Assembly (NCBI RefSeq): GCF_023053635.1
Contig: NC_086180.1
Span: 86,281,447 to 86,345,446 of the forward strand
Origin: Elgaria multicarinata webbii
Lineage: Eukaryota; Chordata; Lepidosauria; Squamata; Anguidae
DNA: 64,000 bases
Direction: 5' to 3'
Shown here piece by piece: positions 21,745 to 33,911 of this stretch; position 1 is the stretch's first letter, and every line of letters begins with the position of its first letter. The notes under the pieces are model-generated. The model had not been told where the DNA came from and searched no databases. It was given only the letters and a program-made list of their open reading frames with translations. The position numbers and the translations under genes were made by a program.

Positions 21745-22994
21745 TTAAATAACACCTTCAAAAGTAATCATATGCAAAACTAAATGGACGTGCTAGAGGT
21801 GCAAAGGAAATTAAGGTCTGTTTCTAGATAGGGCAAATATCTATTCCAGAAATTACTAAATAATGGGATGAATATGGCCCTCTCTAAATCAGGGGTTTGT
21901 CCTGCAGCTTAACTGGGCTTCTGCTTCCAGGTTGTCTGCAGGTTTAAGCATAGGCATGCACAGCACTTTTCATTAGTGTGTGCACCCAGGGATTTATTTA
22001 TTTTTAAAGATGGACATTTTTTGAATACTCAGTCATAAGGAACATTATTTTTATTCATTTCTTTATTAAACACTGTAGACACTGATGCCCAGCTCCGTGT
22101 TCAGCTTGCCTGGCCATGAAGGGCTGTTGCAGGTAAGGGTGGGGGTGGGGCTTTGTGGTGACACCTGCCAGAGGAGGGGCTTACGAGGTGATATTAGCCT
22201 TTGGAGGCCCTCCTCCTGGCCTCGCTAAAGCCCGGCTCCCAGCAGAGCGATTCCTTTTTGCTCCTGCTTTGGGGAGCAACAGTGTGTTGTCAAGGGCAGC
22301 AACAGCAGCAAAGCAGCTGGAGGGCTGTTCCCACCACGTGGGCGGCATTCTGGCACGGCATGCACTCAGTATCATCTACACGCACCTCTGTTGGTTCGAG
22401 TTGAGTTGGCGCAGCCACTCTAGAAGACAACTAGTGGCCGAGGGGGCACGGCTTCCGACAGAGGGGCTCCGAGCAGTTCCTTTTTAATACCGCTGCTCTC
22501 TTGGAGGCAGTGGTTGTTCACCATGGTGGTGGATCAGCTTGAGGGCAGCCAGAGGGCCATTCCTGATACATCTGGATCCCTACTCAATGGCTTCTTTTAA
22601 TTCAGCGCTTATTGCTTGAGACATTAAGGTTTGCCTAGGCAGACCTGGCACATCCCTTGCGCACGCCTATGGGTTTAAGATTGGCTCTTTTACACGGGCT
22701 GACAATGGCTGTTTTTTGGGGGGGGTGTGTCTTTCTCCGCAAGTTCTATATGTTTCATTATACAGCCACTAAATGGCACTGTGGTATAGCACAATTATGA
22801 AAATTTACTTAGCCACTAAAGTGGATAATTGCTCTTCTAGAGAAGGTGCTGCAGTTTCTCTGATCTTAAAAAAGCCAGGATAAAGATTATAAAGCACAGG
22901 AAAGGCCCTGGAGATTGATGATGTCATGTAAAGGACCTGCAAATTTCCGTACGTGACCAATCATGAGTGCAAGGTAAAAGTCTTGTGTAGAAAA

Positions 22995-25900
22995 TAGGGG
23001 TGTGCACGGACCCCCCGATCCACTTCTCTTCCAGATCTGCAATTTGCGGATCGGGCTGCTTCGCTCCGCCCCACCTATAGTCCGCTCCGCTGCGGAGCTC
23101 CGGATCCGGATCGGAGCTCCGCTTTTCCCCCCATAGGCTTGCATTGAAATCCAAAAAAGTCTACAACTTTTTTCTGTTAAAGTTAGAAACCTCAAGTTTG
23201 GCACCATGACACCTCATGGACATATACACATGCATGCCAAGCCTCAAGCCAATCCAAGTGTCCCCTGATTTTTGGGGAATTTTTGAAAATCGGACACCCC
23301 ATTTTCAGACATGGACTGTTCTCTGACATTTTGACAGATAAAAAAAATTGAAGTGGGCACCCTCACAGATGCCATATAGATCCACAATCATGCCAAGTTT
23401 CAAGCAAATCCCATCATCCCCTGATTTTTGGCGGGGCTTAAACCTCTAACGCACCACCCATAACCCCAATTCACACCCCTTTCGATATCTCCGTCAATTT
23501 TCACGTTAGAAACCTCAAACTCGGAACCATGACAGCTTATCCAGGGATACACATGCTTGCCAAGATTCAAGGCAGTCGCATCATCCCCTGATTTTTGGGG
23601 AATTTTTGATAATCGGACACCCCATTTTCAGACATGGACTGTTCTCCGACATTTTTTGACAGATAAAAACTTGGAAGCAGGCACCCTCACAGATGCCATC
23701 TAGATCCACATCCATGCCAAGTTTCAAGTAAATCCCATCATCCCCTGATTTTTGGCGGGGCTTAAACCTCTAATGCACCACCCATAACCCCAATTCACAC
23801 CCCTTTCAATATCTCCATCAATTTCCATGTTAGAAACCTCAAACTCGGCACCATGATAGATTATCCATGGATACACATGCCTGACAAGACTCAAGCCAAT
23901 CCCATCATCTCCTGATTTTTGGGGAATTTATGAAAATCGGACACCCCATTTTCAGACATGGACTGTTCCCCGACATTTTGACAGATAATTTTTTTTGAAG
24001 TGGGCACCCTCACAGATGCCATCTAGATCCACAATCATGCCAAGTTTCAAGCAAATCCCATCATCCCCTGATTTTTGGTGGGGCTTTAACCTCTAACGCA
24101 CCACCCATAACCCCAATTCACACCCCTTTCAATATATCCGTCGATTTTTACGGTAGAAACCTCAAACTAGGCACCATGATAGTTTATTCTTGTATACACA
24201 TGCATGCTAAGCCTCAAGCAAATCCCATCATCCCCTGATTTTTGGCGGGGCTTTAAACTTTTAACTCACCTCAAATCAAGTCCCATGCTAGAACTACGTC
24301 AATTTTCATGTTAGAAACCTCAATTTCGTCACCATGACACCTCATGGACGTATACACATGCATGCCAAGACTTAAGCCAATCCCCTCATCTCCTGATTTT
24401 TGGGGAATTTTTGAAAATCAGACACCCCAGTATCTCAGGGATTTAAAGCTGCAGACAGCTCAATGGGGCCATTTCAAAGGAAATCCCAACATGCCATGAA
24501 TTGGGGAGTAGATAAACCTATATGAATCTTCTTCCACACTTGAAAAATTGATTTGTAACTTCAAAAAGTCTAAGTGAGCACAGGAAGGACTTGTCCCCTG
24601 AGTCAAAGCAAGACACACACAAACCATCCCTGCGAGGTGGGCAGGGGAGGAGGGAGGGAAGGCAGGCAGGCAGCAGACATTTCTGGGGGCATAAGGAAGT
24701 GAGCCAAGGATAGTTTCAAAACCAGTAATGCAAACCATCCCTGTGAGGCGGGAGCAGCACAGAGAGATGCCTTTTCTTTTGCATCCCATAACTAGGAGGC
24801 TAGGAGGATAAGAGTAAAGCTTTGTGATCCTTGCTTCAGAGTTGATTGACTGCACTGTGATCACAGCCATTACTAAACAACAAAATAATAATGTTAATAG
24901 CAGTACTAATTAATATTAATAGCAACAATAACAACAACAACAACAGTAAGAAGTTGAGCCACAATGAAAGCCTGCCTGACTTCACTGAAGAGGAAAAGCC
25001 AGGAGAGCTTGGGCTATGGGGTGTAAATAGAAAATGGAATAAATAAATAAATAAACAAACAAACAAACAAAGGAGGGGTAGAATTAAAAGCAGCAGTGTT
25101 GCTGAATAAACAACAGGAAGAATTTTTTTCAAAAAGGCTATATCTGTCTTTTACCAGTAAGAGGGAAGTGGACGTGTCCAGGGGGAGGGGGAATTGTGCC
25201 AATTGTTGACTGGCCCTAAGTAAGTACCAGTGTTAAGAAGCGACCTGCCACTTCAACTCATGAGAGGCATTAGTCTCCACTGGTTAACCTTCGGAGGACT
25301 CTGATGACCCTCCAGGGCAGGACACAGTGTATGTGTGCACTGGGCATGTCCACATGCTCTAGGGGCCTCATCCCCTTGCACCACATCTATTCAGTTGTTC
25401 ACCAAGGTTAGGGTGGGTAGCAGTGCTGTGTTTCCTATCTGTTATTTATTTGCTTAGTACATGATTTCAGGTTGTGTTTGTGCATTTGGTGGGGCTACTG
25501 TTTTAAAAAACACTGGGAAAAGTCTGTTCAGACTAAGAAAGAGAAGTTTCCCAGTATTCCAAGTCCTGTTTTGCTTATCCCCTCCTCCAACTTTGGGATC
25601 ATGTGATCATGACTCTGCCTCTCAGCACTTCAAAAAGGTATCTCTCCCGCTTTTTCTACCCGATTTTTCCAAAAATTATAGCAAGCGAACCGCACCACAC
25701 AGAGAGCTGAGAGTAGGCTCAAAATGACCCCCAGCCACGACTCTCTAAGCACAAGAAGTTTCAGAAAGATAGCTTAAAAAACAACACAGTTATCCACTAT
25801 TCTTTTCTGCAATGCAATCCTATGGGCGAAATTTTCCAAAATGGCGATCGGAGCGCTCCGTGAAAAGAGAAGCGCTCCGCCTATGGCCGCTTCTCTTCAC

Positions 25901-26008
25901 CGTGCTTCTAAGGGTCTGCGGTCTGCTTCTACTCTGCCTCTGGGCAAGGTGGAGCAGGCCAATTCGCTTCTGATTCTCCGATTCTAATCGGAGCGGAGCA
26001 CACCTCAA
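22995..26008. mobile_element. 3-kb non-autonomous hAT-like element with internal tandem array
   Basis: An exact 8-bp duplication, GTAGAAAA, flanks the element at 22987-22994 and 26009-26016. The ends are TAGGGGTGTGC and, reverse complemented, TTGAGGTGTGC; both are followed by Gs and Cs rich in GATC and CTCCG (GGATCCGGATCGGAGCTCCG inside the left end, ATCGGAGCGCTCCG inside the right). Eight-bp duplications are the hallmark of hAT transposition. The interior lacks any transposase frame; it holds a tandem array (23182-24430), an AAATAAAT/AACA simple run near 25040 and a unique segment. It must have been mobilised by an outside transposase. Confidence 0.82.
23182..24430. repeat. Dimeric tandem array (~160-bp monomers, ~324-bp higher-order unit)
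   Basis: The anchor TTAGAAACCTCAA recurs at about 23182, 23505, 23829, 24152 and 24310, giving spacings of 323, 324, 323 and 158. CCCTGATTTTTGG recurs at about every 160 bases, in two alternating contexts: GGGGAATTTTTGA (type A) and GCGGGGCTT (type B). The unit starting at 24152 begins as A and ends as B, making a single hybrid monomer. Layout is A B A B A B hybrid A-partial, all inside the hAT-like element. Confidence 0.85.
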
Positions 26009-26016
26009 GTAGAAAA

Positions 26017-27960
26017 GCCTTGCTCTCCCAGCTTTCCCTCTCCTTCCCATGCACTCACTTTAGGCTGTGTGGGGATTCCCTCTAGCTAGCTCCTGTCCTA
26101 AGCATGCAGACACCTCTGGGCACAGAGAAAAGACTGGATTGTCCAGTTACTTTCTACACTATTTCTTAACCCCTTCCATTTCTGATTCTCACCAAATGTC
26201 TTTCTTTATTAATTCTATATTCTATATTTTGCAAGACATTTCAGTTTTAGCTGGAATGTGTGGGATTTTCCACCCTGTTGGTATTTTTTGTGTCATAGCC
26301 AGGCTTAAAATCCTTTTAACCAATTCCGAGTCCTCTTGAGCAACTAACCTTCTTTGCTAACAAAAATACAAACCCCTCATAAGTGTGATAGAGCTGGTTT
26401 GCCTGCTGTTGGGGTCCCACGTCAATTCCCAGGCAGTAATTGATATGCTGTAATGTTTTCTTTATCATTACTGGACAGTAGAGACTTGAGTTTTTAATGA
26501 TTTTCTGTCACCACCTGAAAGTGATAAGGCCTACGAGCAGTAATAGCAGAATAAAGGATTCTCCGATACCCCACTGAGGCAATATCATGTTCTGCTGCTT
26601 TTCCCAGCACATTCCACAGATGTGACTCTAGGGCGCGTGCAACCTAAACATTTTGGGCTTAGGCTAAGAACAGTCTATTTCTTACAGAGCTGTTGTACAA
26701 CATGGGTGACAGACCACAGACAAGAGATGGAGATCGGAGGGTAATTGACAGCAGGTTTTTTTTAAAAAAAACCAAAAACAAACACCAACTTTCAGTGTGC
26801 TCAAGATAGAGAAAAACCATAGCAATTCTTATTTGGCTGTTTTATGAAAAGAAAGTCTGAGCGAACATCGCAAGAGAAATATATGGGCTGTGTCAGGAGA
26901 GTGGAAATATCACACAACACACAGTGGAATGACTTGTAGTACAGACCTAATTGGCTTAAATGGCTTATTTGGGTTTTCCGTAAGCTGCAAATGTAGACCA
27001 TATAACTTGTCTAGCCACAGCTGTTTTCTTTATTCAGCATTTTATCTCCTGGGAAGGAGGTATAGTACTGTAAATTATACACAAAAGACAGAGGGATTTC
27101 TAACGCTTTCCAGCAATTCCCCTCCTCTACAACACACACGTTGTGTAAGTTTGGGAAGGGAGTGCATTCTCCAGGGTCAGGGCTAATGGCAATGTCTCTG
27201 GCTCCAGGAAGAAAATGTTAAACCTGGCACAGAGCATTAAATTTGGGGCGTGTCTGTACAGGCTTGTCTCCTCCAGCTTTTGAATTCTTTTGAGTTAAGC
27301 TGAAAAGAGGAGTCAGTTCTTCCTTCCAACTCAGAAAGCAGGCTGAAATGATTTGTTATGTCAAATTTATATCTGTTAGGGAAAAGCAGGATTGTGGAAG
27401 GCATGGCTGGATTAGTGGGTGGGTGGGTGCACATGAGAATTAAGTTCAGGCAAGATTAGGAAACGTTAAGGGTAAAGAGGAAGCAAATAAGGCAGGATTC
27501 GGTGCAAGGAGGCTGTTAATCCCCTGTACCTATTTTTGGTTTTGTCACAGAATTGAGATCAAAGCTCTACATTTGGAGCACTTCCTTTCCGGCTTTTCTG
27601 CTACATAACCTCTAGATGGCACTCTCTTATAGTGGAATAGTGCAAGTACACAAGAGGATGTTGCGGTTTCTTTCTCTTTCCCAATTAAATGCCACATTTT
27701 TTCTGCTCTAAAAGTACCAGCTAAAAGTGCTGGTTAGACACAAAATCGACATTGGAGTGTCACTTTGTCTAAAGAACCCATAAACAGCCATGAATAGGAA
27801 TGATGAGCACACAATAAATGCCATTGCGGCATCATACCAAAAAGACATTATTGAAAGCTTGGATTTTGGCCATTCATTATAGCAATTACTTGGCTACTTC
27901 ACCACATATTCAGACTTAGCGCAGACTCCCTCAATCCCATGCTTTAGCTCACTTTCAGAT
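26017..27960. other. No gene seen
   Basis: Unique sequence with no recognisable exon. A TCTAGATGGCACTCTCTTAT stretch near 27612 resembles one near 22768 (CACTAAATGGCACTGTGG), hinting at another old dispersed repeat. Confidence 0.4.
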
Positions 27961-27964
27961 ACTG

Positions 27965-28075
27965 TTTAGATCAGCCTTACCCAACCTGATGCTCCCAGAT
28001 GAATTAGACTACGCTTCCCATCATCCCTCAGTTAGCTGTGGCTGATGTGCGCTGTAATTTAATACATTTGGATGG
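27965..28075. repeat. Old palindromic repeat, ACTACAACTCCCATCAT family
   Basis: GCCTTACCCAACCTGATGC, AGACTACGCTTCCCATCATC, GCTGTGGCTGATG and GGATGGTGCCA match the order of a very common squamate palindrome. Other copies are at 37983-38105, 53585-53695 and 55915-55995. Confidence 0.55.
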
Positions 28076-28639
28076 TGCCAAGTCGGGAAAGACTCCTTTA
28101 CCTGTACCTGCAGATATGTGGGAGTCACCTATCTGTGAGGCAATTTCATACAGCTGGAGGTATGCCTAAACAACCTAGCCACTGGGGTGGGGCACAGTGT
28201 GTGGGTCTACCCAGTTAGTTCTACCTACATATCTGGGTCATTCAGAGGGTATGGGATGATCTCTTGGATTAGCAGTTCTTGTGCAGCTGCAGGCATAGCT
28301 AAAGAGTACCTCAGAGTTGTACAACTTGCGCCAAGACCTGGAGGAGGCAAATTCTGTATTCCTTTGGAATGATGAAAACATGGGAATATGGTTAGGCGAG
28401 CGCTAGTTTAGCACCTGGCCTTAAGGAATCACGGTCTGTAGTGTTAAATCACAAACTCCAAAGCTTAGTGAGAAAAGCTTTCAGAAGCTGGCATATACTT
28501 AGACTTATCCGCGTGCATGCTGAAATGGTTGTGGTTAGAGAAATACAGAACTAATAAACGTTCTGCAGAGGTTGTGTACTAACTGAAAAGTATCCTGCAT
28601 CCAAGATTTAGAAAACAAGCATAATTATCCATCAACGGA

Positions 28640-29306
28640 CTGTATTGGCATCGCGGAAGATTTTTTGTTATTACGAGGAGGTATAGGTGGGGGGAACATG
28701 TGTTTTCATTTCACTGGCCAAGGTCAGATGATTTCGCCTCTTATAGATATCACTTTGTTGTATAAGTAGATAACAAACCTCTATATATCACTGTGACATT
28801 TAAGTATAAACAGGGGAGCAGCCCCCGAGCTTCAAAGTATCCTCCCAAGCTAAGGCACCTGTGCAACAAGACCCTCCCTGATAAAGCAGTGTCGACACAG
28901 ATAAGGATGTTCGAGGAGGAGTAGGGGAGGTGACGGGTGTCTGTTGCTATGGGTCAGCAGCTGACGATCAAAGACAAGAAGGCAGACCAGATGATGTATA
29001 AAAACCAACACTACAGTCTGAGGAGGGGGGCTTCTGCATAGACCGTCCGGAAGGTGCTGCGCCAGTGATTCTTGGGGTCTTGCTCGCTGCCAACCGAAGT
29101 CCTCGGCAGCGGAATGAGCAAGAGGCTGACGAACCTGTCTCGGTGTACTCTCTGTATATGCTTCTGGTAATGTATGCTAGTTGTTAGAGAACTAATAAAT
29201 CACTCATGACCTTACTCCCTGGTCTGGTTATTGTCTCCGGGATCTAAAAAGAACCTTGTTTTGACTTCCTAGCTGGCCACCAGCGGTCAAAACAATACAC
29301 GGACAC
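28640..29306 (+). mobile_element. Solo-LTR-like fossil of an endogenous retrovirus
   Basis: The block has LTR architecture: an AT-mixed U3-like part, a TATA-like GTATAAAAACC at about 28997, a GC-richer R/U5-like part, AATAAATCACTC at about 29193 and an end near GGTCAAAACA. No internal gag, pol or env region is seen beside it, so it would be a solo LTR. Ends are approximate and no flanking duplication was identified. The family is unassigned; it is old and not coding. Confidence 0.5.
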
Positions 29307-29307
29307 G

Positions 29308-29823
29308 CTTAAGAAATTCAGTTAGTTCAAAATAGGGCAGCTAGAGAGCTGTGGCTGGCTGATGTGATCATATTATGCCACTACTTTGCCATCTGCACCA
29401 GTTGCCAGTCCATTTCCAGCCCTATTCAAAGTGCTGGTTTTAACATTGAAAGCCCTAAACAGCTTGGGCCAGCTTATCTGAAAGAGTGTCTCCTCCCCTA
29501 TTTACCTACTGGGACACAAAGTCCGTCATCTGAGGCCTTCCTCCAAGTGCCCCCTGCTAAATGAAGCAAAGTGGGTGGCTTCAAGAAAAAGGGCCCTTTC
29601 AGTGGTGGCACCACCATCTGTGGAATGCCCTCACCAGAGATGTTTGCCCAGTGCCTACGTTATGGTCTTTTCAGCACCCACCAGAGACACTTTTTTTAAT
29701 CCTTCCAAGCTTTTAGATCATTGCACTTTTAGATCATTGCTGCCATGTTTTTACTTTTTATTGTGTGCTGTTTTTATTCATTGTTTTATGTTTTTAATGT
29801 ATTGCGAAATAAATATATAAATA
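29308..29823 (+). mobile_element. Decayed L2/CR1-group LINE, 3' end
   Basis: The order CAGTTAGTTCAAAATAGGGC, TCAAAGTGCTGGTTTTAAC, AAAGCCCTAAACAGCTTGGG, then RKRALSVVAPP in the frame at 29575 follows the L2-group C-terminal region. It is more diverged than the copies at 3922 and 17822, and the 3' end (AATAAATATATAAATATA) has lost the usual hairpin. Confidence 0.75.
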
Positions 29824-29824
29824 T

Positions 29825-31690
29825 ATTCAGTTGAGTAATTCATTAGTTAGTATATAGACCCTGTGATTTACTGACTGTACCAGATATATTTTGTCATAAA
29901 TGGTTCTAGGATCCTTCTTCCCGTAAGGAGATTCCCAGCAAGGAGTTGTGGCTCACCTTATGAAAATAAATGGCCATGTCTTGCGTGTACTAAGTTTTAT
30001 GTATGCTGGTTTTTGCATCCACCAGGGAGAGTAGGATAAGAAAAGGTAGGAGATGTACTTGTACTTCCTATGTCATACAATCCTTTCTTACGTGGATTCT
30101 AATCATGCCATCTTGTACAAAGCTGGGAATGAACATGTTGCTTTCATACTGTAACCCTAACACATTCTTTCAGAGTAGAGAACATGGCCTCTGTTTCATT
30201 ACTGCTTAATTCCAGAATAAATGTTGCCGTCACTCTTTTATAGAGTTATGCCTTTATTTACTCGGAGAGCGCAATTTTCTCACATTTGACAGACCATTGC
30301 TCATGCTTTTCATTGTCATGGTGTTAGTGAAATGTAGCGTAAGCTTTAAATTTTCAACCAGTGTCCAATCAATAAGAAGATCCTACCATCCGAATAATGC
30401 CATGATATTTGACCAAAATCTATTCAACTGGTTCATTCCTTGTGACTTACAAATGCCATCACCCTCAAAATGAACACAGCTTTGTGCTATGACATGTTTT
30501 CCCCCCACTACCCCGCTTTGATTCAACACTTCTAATGAATATATTTCAAAATGAGGTAGCCGATTAAATAAATTTTATGTGCCGTATCAAAACAGTCATA
30601 TTAACATTATTTGTGACAGCAAAGTTCTGAGTAAATTACAGGAAACTTACATATGCAGTACATTTAGCAAGAATAGAGGTTTTCAAAGAGCATAAATCTT
30701 GGAAGATGTCAACCTGCCACAGAAATGATATGTAGACTTTCTTCTCCATATTTCCATGACAGGAACAAAACGTGTTCCTTGGCATGGTTTTCAAATGCAT
30801 CGAATTAGTATCCAAACCAGAATTTATTGCTAATGCAATAGCTTAGGAAAGCAGGGCCCATAAACTGTAATAAAAGGCTCCTATATCTCTGTATCCCTCG
30901 ATGCCCAACCTGACAAGACTATGATTATGCATTCTCCTCTCCATAGCTATTTTTCCTTCAGCCATATTGTTTAATTTGCAGGCTGGCTTGAGCAATGAAA
31001 TTTTCCTTCCTATGAGATGTCTTCATTAATAAAAGAGAACCGGTTTCCAAGAAGAAGCCTGGCCGCTAGCTTGTTGGACATATCCCACATTACCTGATAA
31101 TAACAAAATGGTGGAATGTTTGACACCTCCAGCATGGCCCAGTTTGCCTTTTATAGCTCATGAAGCAATTCAAGAGGAGGACGTGGACAGATCAAATCAT
31201 GGACTCGCATGCTCAGAAACATCTAAAACATCTCTAAAGAGAAGCAGTGAGAGTTGTCAGCCATTCGTGTCTTGCATGATTATAAATTCTGAAAGATTTA
31301 AAATAGAAATAACCAATAAGCTCACAAAGAAAATCTTATATCTTAAACCAATTCTTGCAGTTATTGTCAAAGAGTGACCATGGTCCTTGACAAGTCTCTG
31401 ATTACTTTATGCCATATATGGGGTGAGATCCATAATTGGTCATAATTAGAGTAGATTTATTGAAATCAATGGGACACATTAGTTATGACTAACTTAAGAC
31501 CCATTGATTACTCTAGGTATTGTTAAGTTTGGATCCAACCCTTGGTTATTTTTACCATTTTAGCAATTCATCTGGTTTTAACAATCTGGTCTTTTAAACC
31601 TGGGGAGCTTGTGTTCATGTCCTTTGGCTTTTCTATCTATATGTTTGCATTATTCATATGTTGGAAGCAGTGTTCATAGTAAGGATGAAA
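29825..31690. other. No gene seen; unique AT-rich DNA
   Basis: No repeat or exon recognised apart from a small palindrome-like segment at about 31430-31540 (AATGGGACACATTAGTTATG ... GACCCATTGATTACTCTAGG). The frame at 31108-31377 has no known motif. Candidate place for conserved noncoding elements. Confidence 0.4.
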
Positions 31691-31693
31691 CTT

Positions 31694-32243
31694 AGAGGAG
31701 ATCTACACTAGTATATTGAACGTTTTATTTTTGAACTATTTAAAACGTAGCGGTTTTTAAAACTTTTACTTATGTTTTCTCTTTCCGTGGGAATGCATTT
31801 TTTTTGGCCACACTAGGAAAATAAATCTGTTTGTTCTATTTCCCTGTCTGCCCATTTCCCCATCCACTTCCTCTTCTCACCGCTTCAGTTGCCCCTCCAC
31901 CTACAAACAATCCACCAAGAAGCCTCCCAAAAGTGAAACTGGAAGTGGCTGCAAAAAAGAGGCTTGAAAGAAAAAAACTGCTCCAACTTTGGGCGCGGAA
32001 ATTACATAAACATGCCCCCCAGGAATGCGATTGGCTAAAGAAATACAGGAAACCCATTTAAAACAATGAAATTGGCCACATCATACCAAATAGAATGACT
32101 TATTTCAGAGAAGTTCAAAATAAAAACTGGAGAATAGACAACAATAAAACATCACAAACTGAACACCATGTGGCAAAATAGTACGAAACGCACACTTAAA
32201 AACAGTAAGACACGTTCTAACTTGACTAGTGTAGATCTCCTCT
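31694..32243. mobile_element. Non-autonomous DNA element with 19-bp inverted ends
   Basis: AGAGGAGATCTACACTAGT on the left is matched by its exact reverse complement on the right, 550 bp apart. The internal sequence is not palindromic. The reading frames at 31831-32061 (both strands) are unrecognised and probably incidental. Target duplication is not clear. Confidence 0.72.
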
Positions 32244-32249
32244 TAGTAT

Positions 32250-33866
32250 GGCTGGAATTTGCCCATGTTTTGTCAAAAGTTATTTTGTTTAAAAAATTAT
32301 AATCCCAGTGGGTAACACTAAATGTCACTTAAACAGGAAAATAGTAATCAGGTACCCATCAATGTGAGGGACTAATTTAATCTATAAATTATGTTAATAG
32401 CAATCTACATCACTATCAAGTTATATTACTAATATGCAACATTGCTAGATGAGGATTTTTCCCTACATATTTAACCATTAAAATAATAAAAACGGTGAAC
32501 CCCTTAATGTTATACATATTTTGCCCCACTAACCGTGGATGTCTGGAGTGTCCATAATTTTCCAGATTAAAAGGTGAAACCAAAAGGGATAAAAGGGGTA
32601 CCTGAAGTAGGTTTATTGAGCAGAAAAAATGTAGGTCCCAAAATAGTCCAAGCATTAGTATGGACTAAACCAAAGTCTGAGTCAAATCTGGGAGTTCCAG
32701 TTTGGGGTGAAAAGCAGCCGTTGGCTCTTGGCTCTAAGGGGTGCAATGGAACATTGCCTCTCAGGATCCACAAGCCCTATTGTATACAACATCCAAAGTT
32801 CTTATTGAGGAACAAAAGTGACAATGAATAAAAGCAGAAGCTCCAAAATTAAGAACTGTTTCTGCCTAAGATCTTCCTACTTGGAAAATATCTGTGCTGA
32901 GCTGAAAGTTTGCGGTCAAAAATATCTGGCTCCAATTTAGAAGGGGATGAATTCTAAAAAATGGTTGACCTAAAGTTGGCAACCATTTTTTGAAAGGGGG
33001 AAGGGCAATTTCTCAAAGGTTTGTTAGGAAAGCGAGGTTAGCACTGCTGCCTGCAGCCATGGCAACACCAATAAAAATGGCAAAGGAGCTCTTCTCAACA
33101 GTTGGGGGCCACCACATTTTATTCAGAATTCCCTGGACATCTCAGGGCATTGTAGGAAAAATGGTATCCTCCTAGAATGATGCAAAGCATTCTATTGGAT
33201 AGAAATGGCAGCCACTCTTGGAAAAAGTTCAGTCGGTAACCTTTGTCGGTGTTACCAGGACCACGTATGGCACTGAAAATGGAAGTTTAAAAAAGGGTGG
33301 AGAAAAACCTGCTACTTCCCATCACTGGTAAATCTCTTGAGTTTAAATATATTTACTGGCACCTCTCCTCAGTCCATTCACCACATCTTGATTGGTTTTT
33401 GCCCCTGTATCAGCTTCTTTTTCCTGGTGATTCATTAACTGTGCAAAAAGCCACTTACAAACCCTGCTGGGCCTTTCAGCTATACGCTGCCCTACTCTTC
33501 TTCTTGGTGTTCCAACCCTCTTTTTAGGTTTCCCGGTCTAACCCTCTGCCCATTTCCGTGCATGCTTCAAGGCTAAAACAGGCATTACTTTAAATCAGTG
33601 TCTAGCAACTACATCTGTTATTCATTTTTACTCTAGAGTAGGTGCAGGGCCCTAAATAAGATCAGGATCCTAATATGGGGAAGGAGGCTTTTAAGATATA
33701 GAGGAAGGGTACGCCTATAATAGAATAAAAATGAATAAATGATGTAACTGCTAGGTAAGGATTTAAAATAATATCTGTTTTGGCCCTCATCTGACCTGGC
33801 TGCCTTCATTGGATTCTAACCATAGCTTGTCTTTTGAAGTACGATCCTCATTTTGCCTTCTTAACC

Positions 33867-33911
<45 letters not shown>

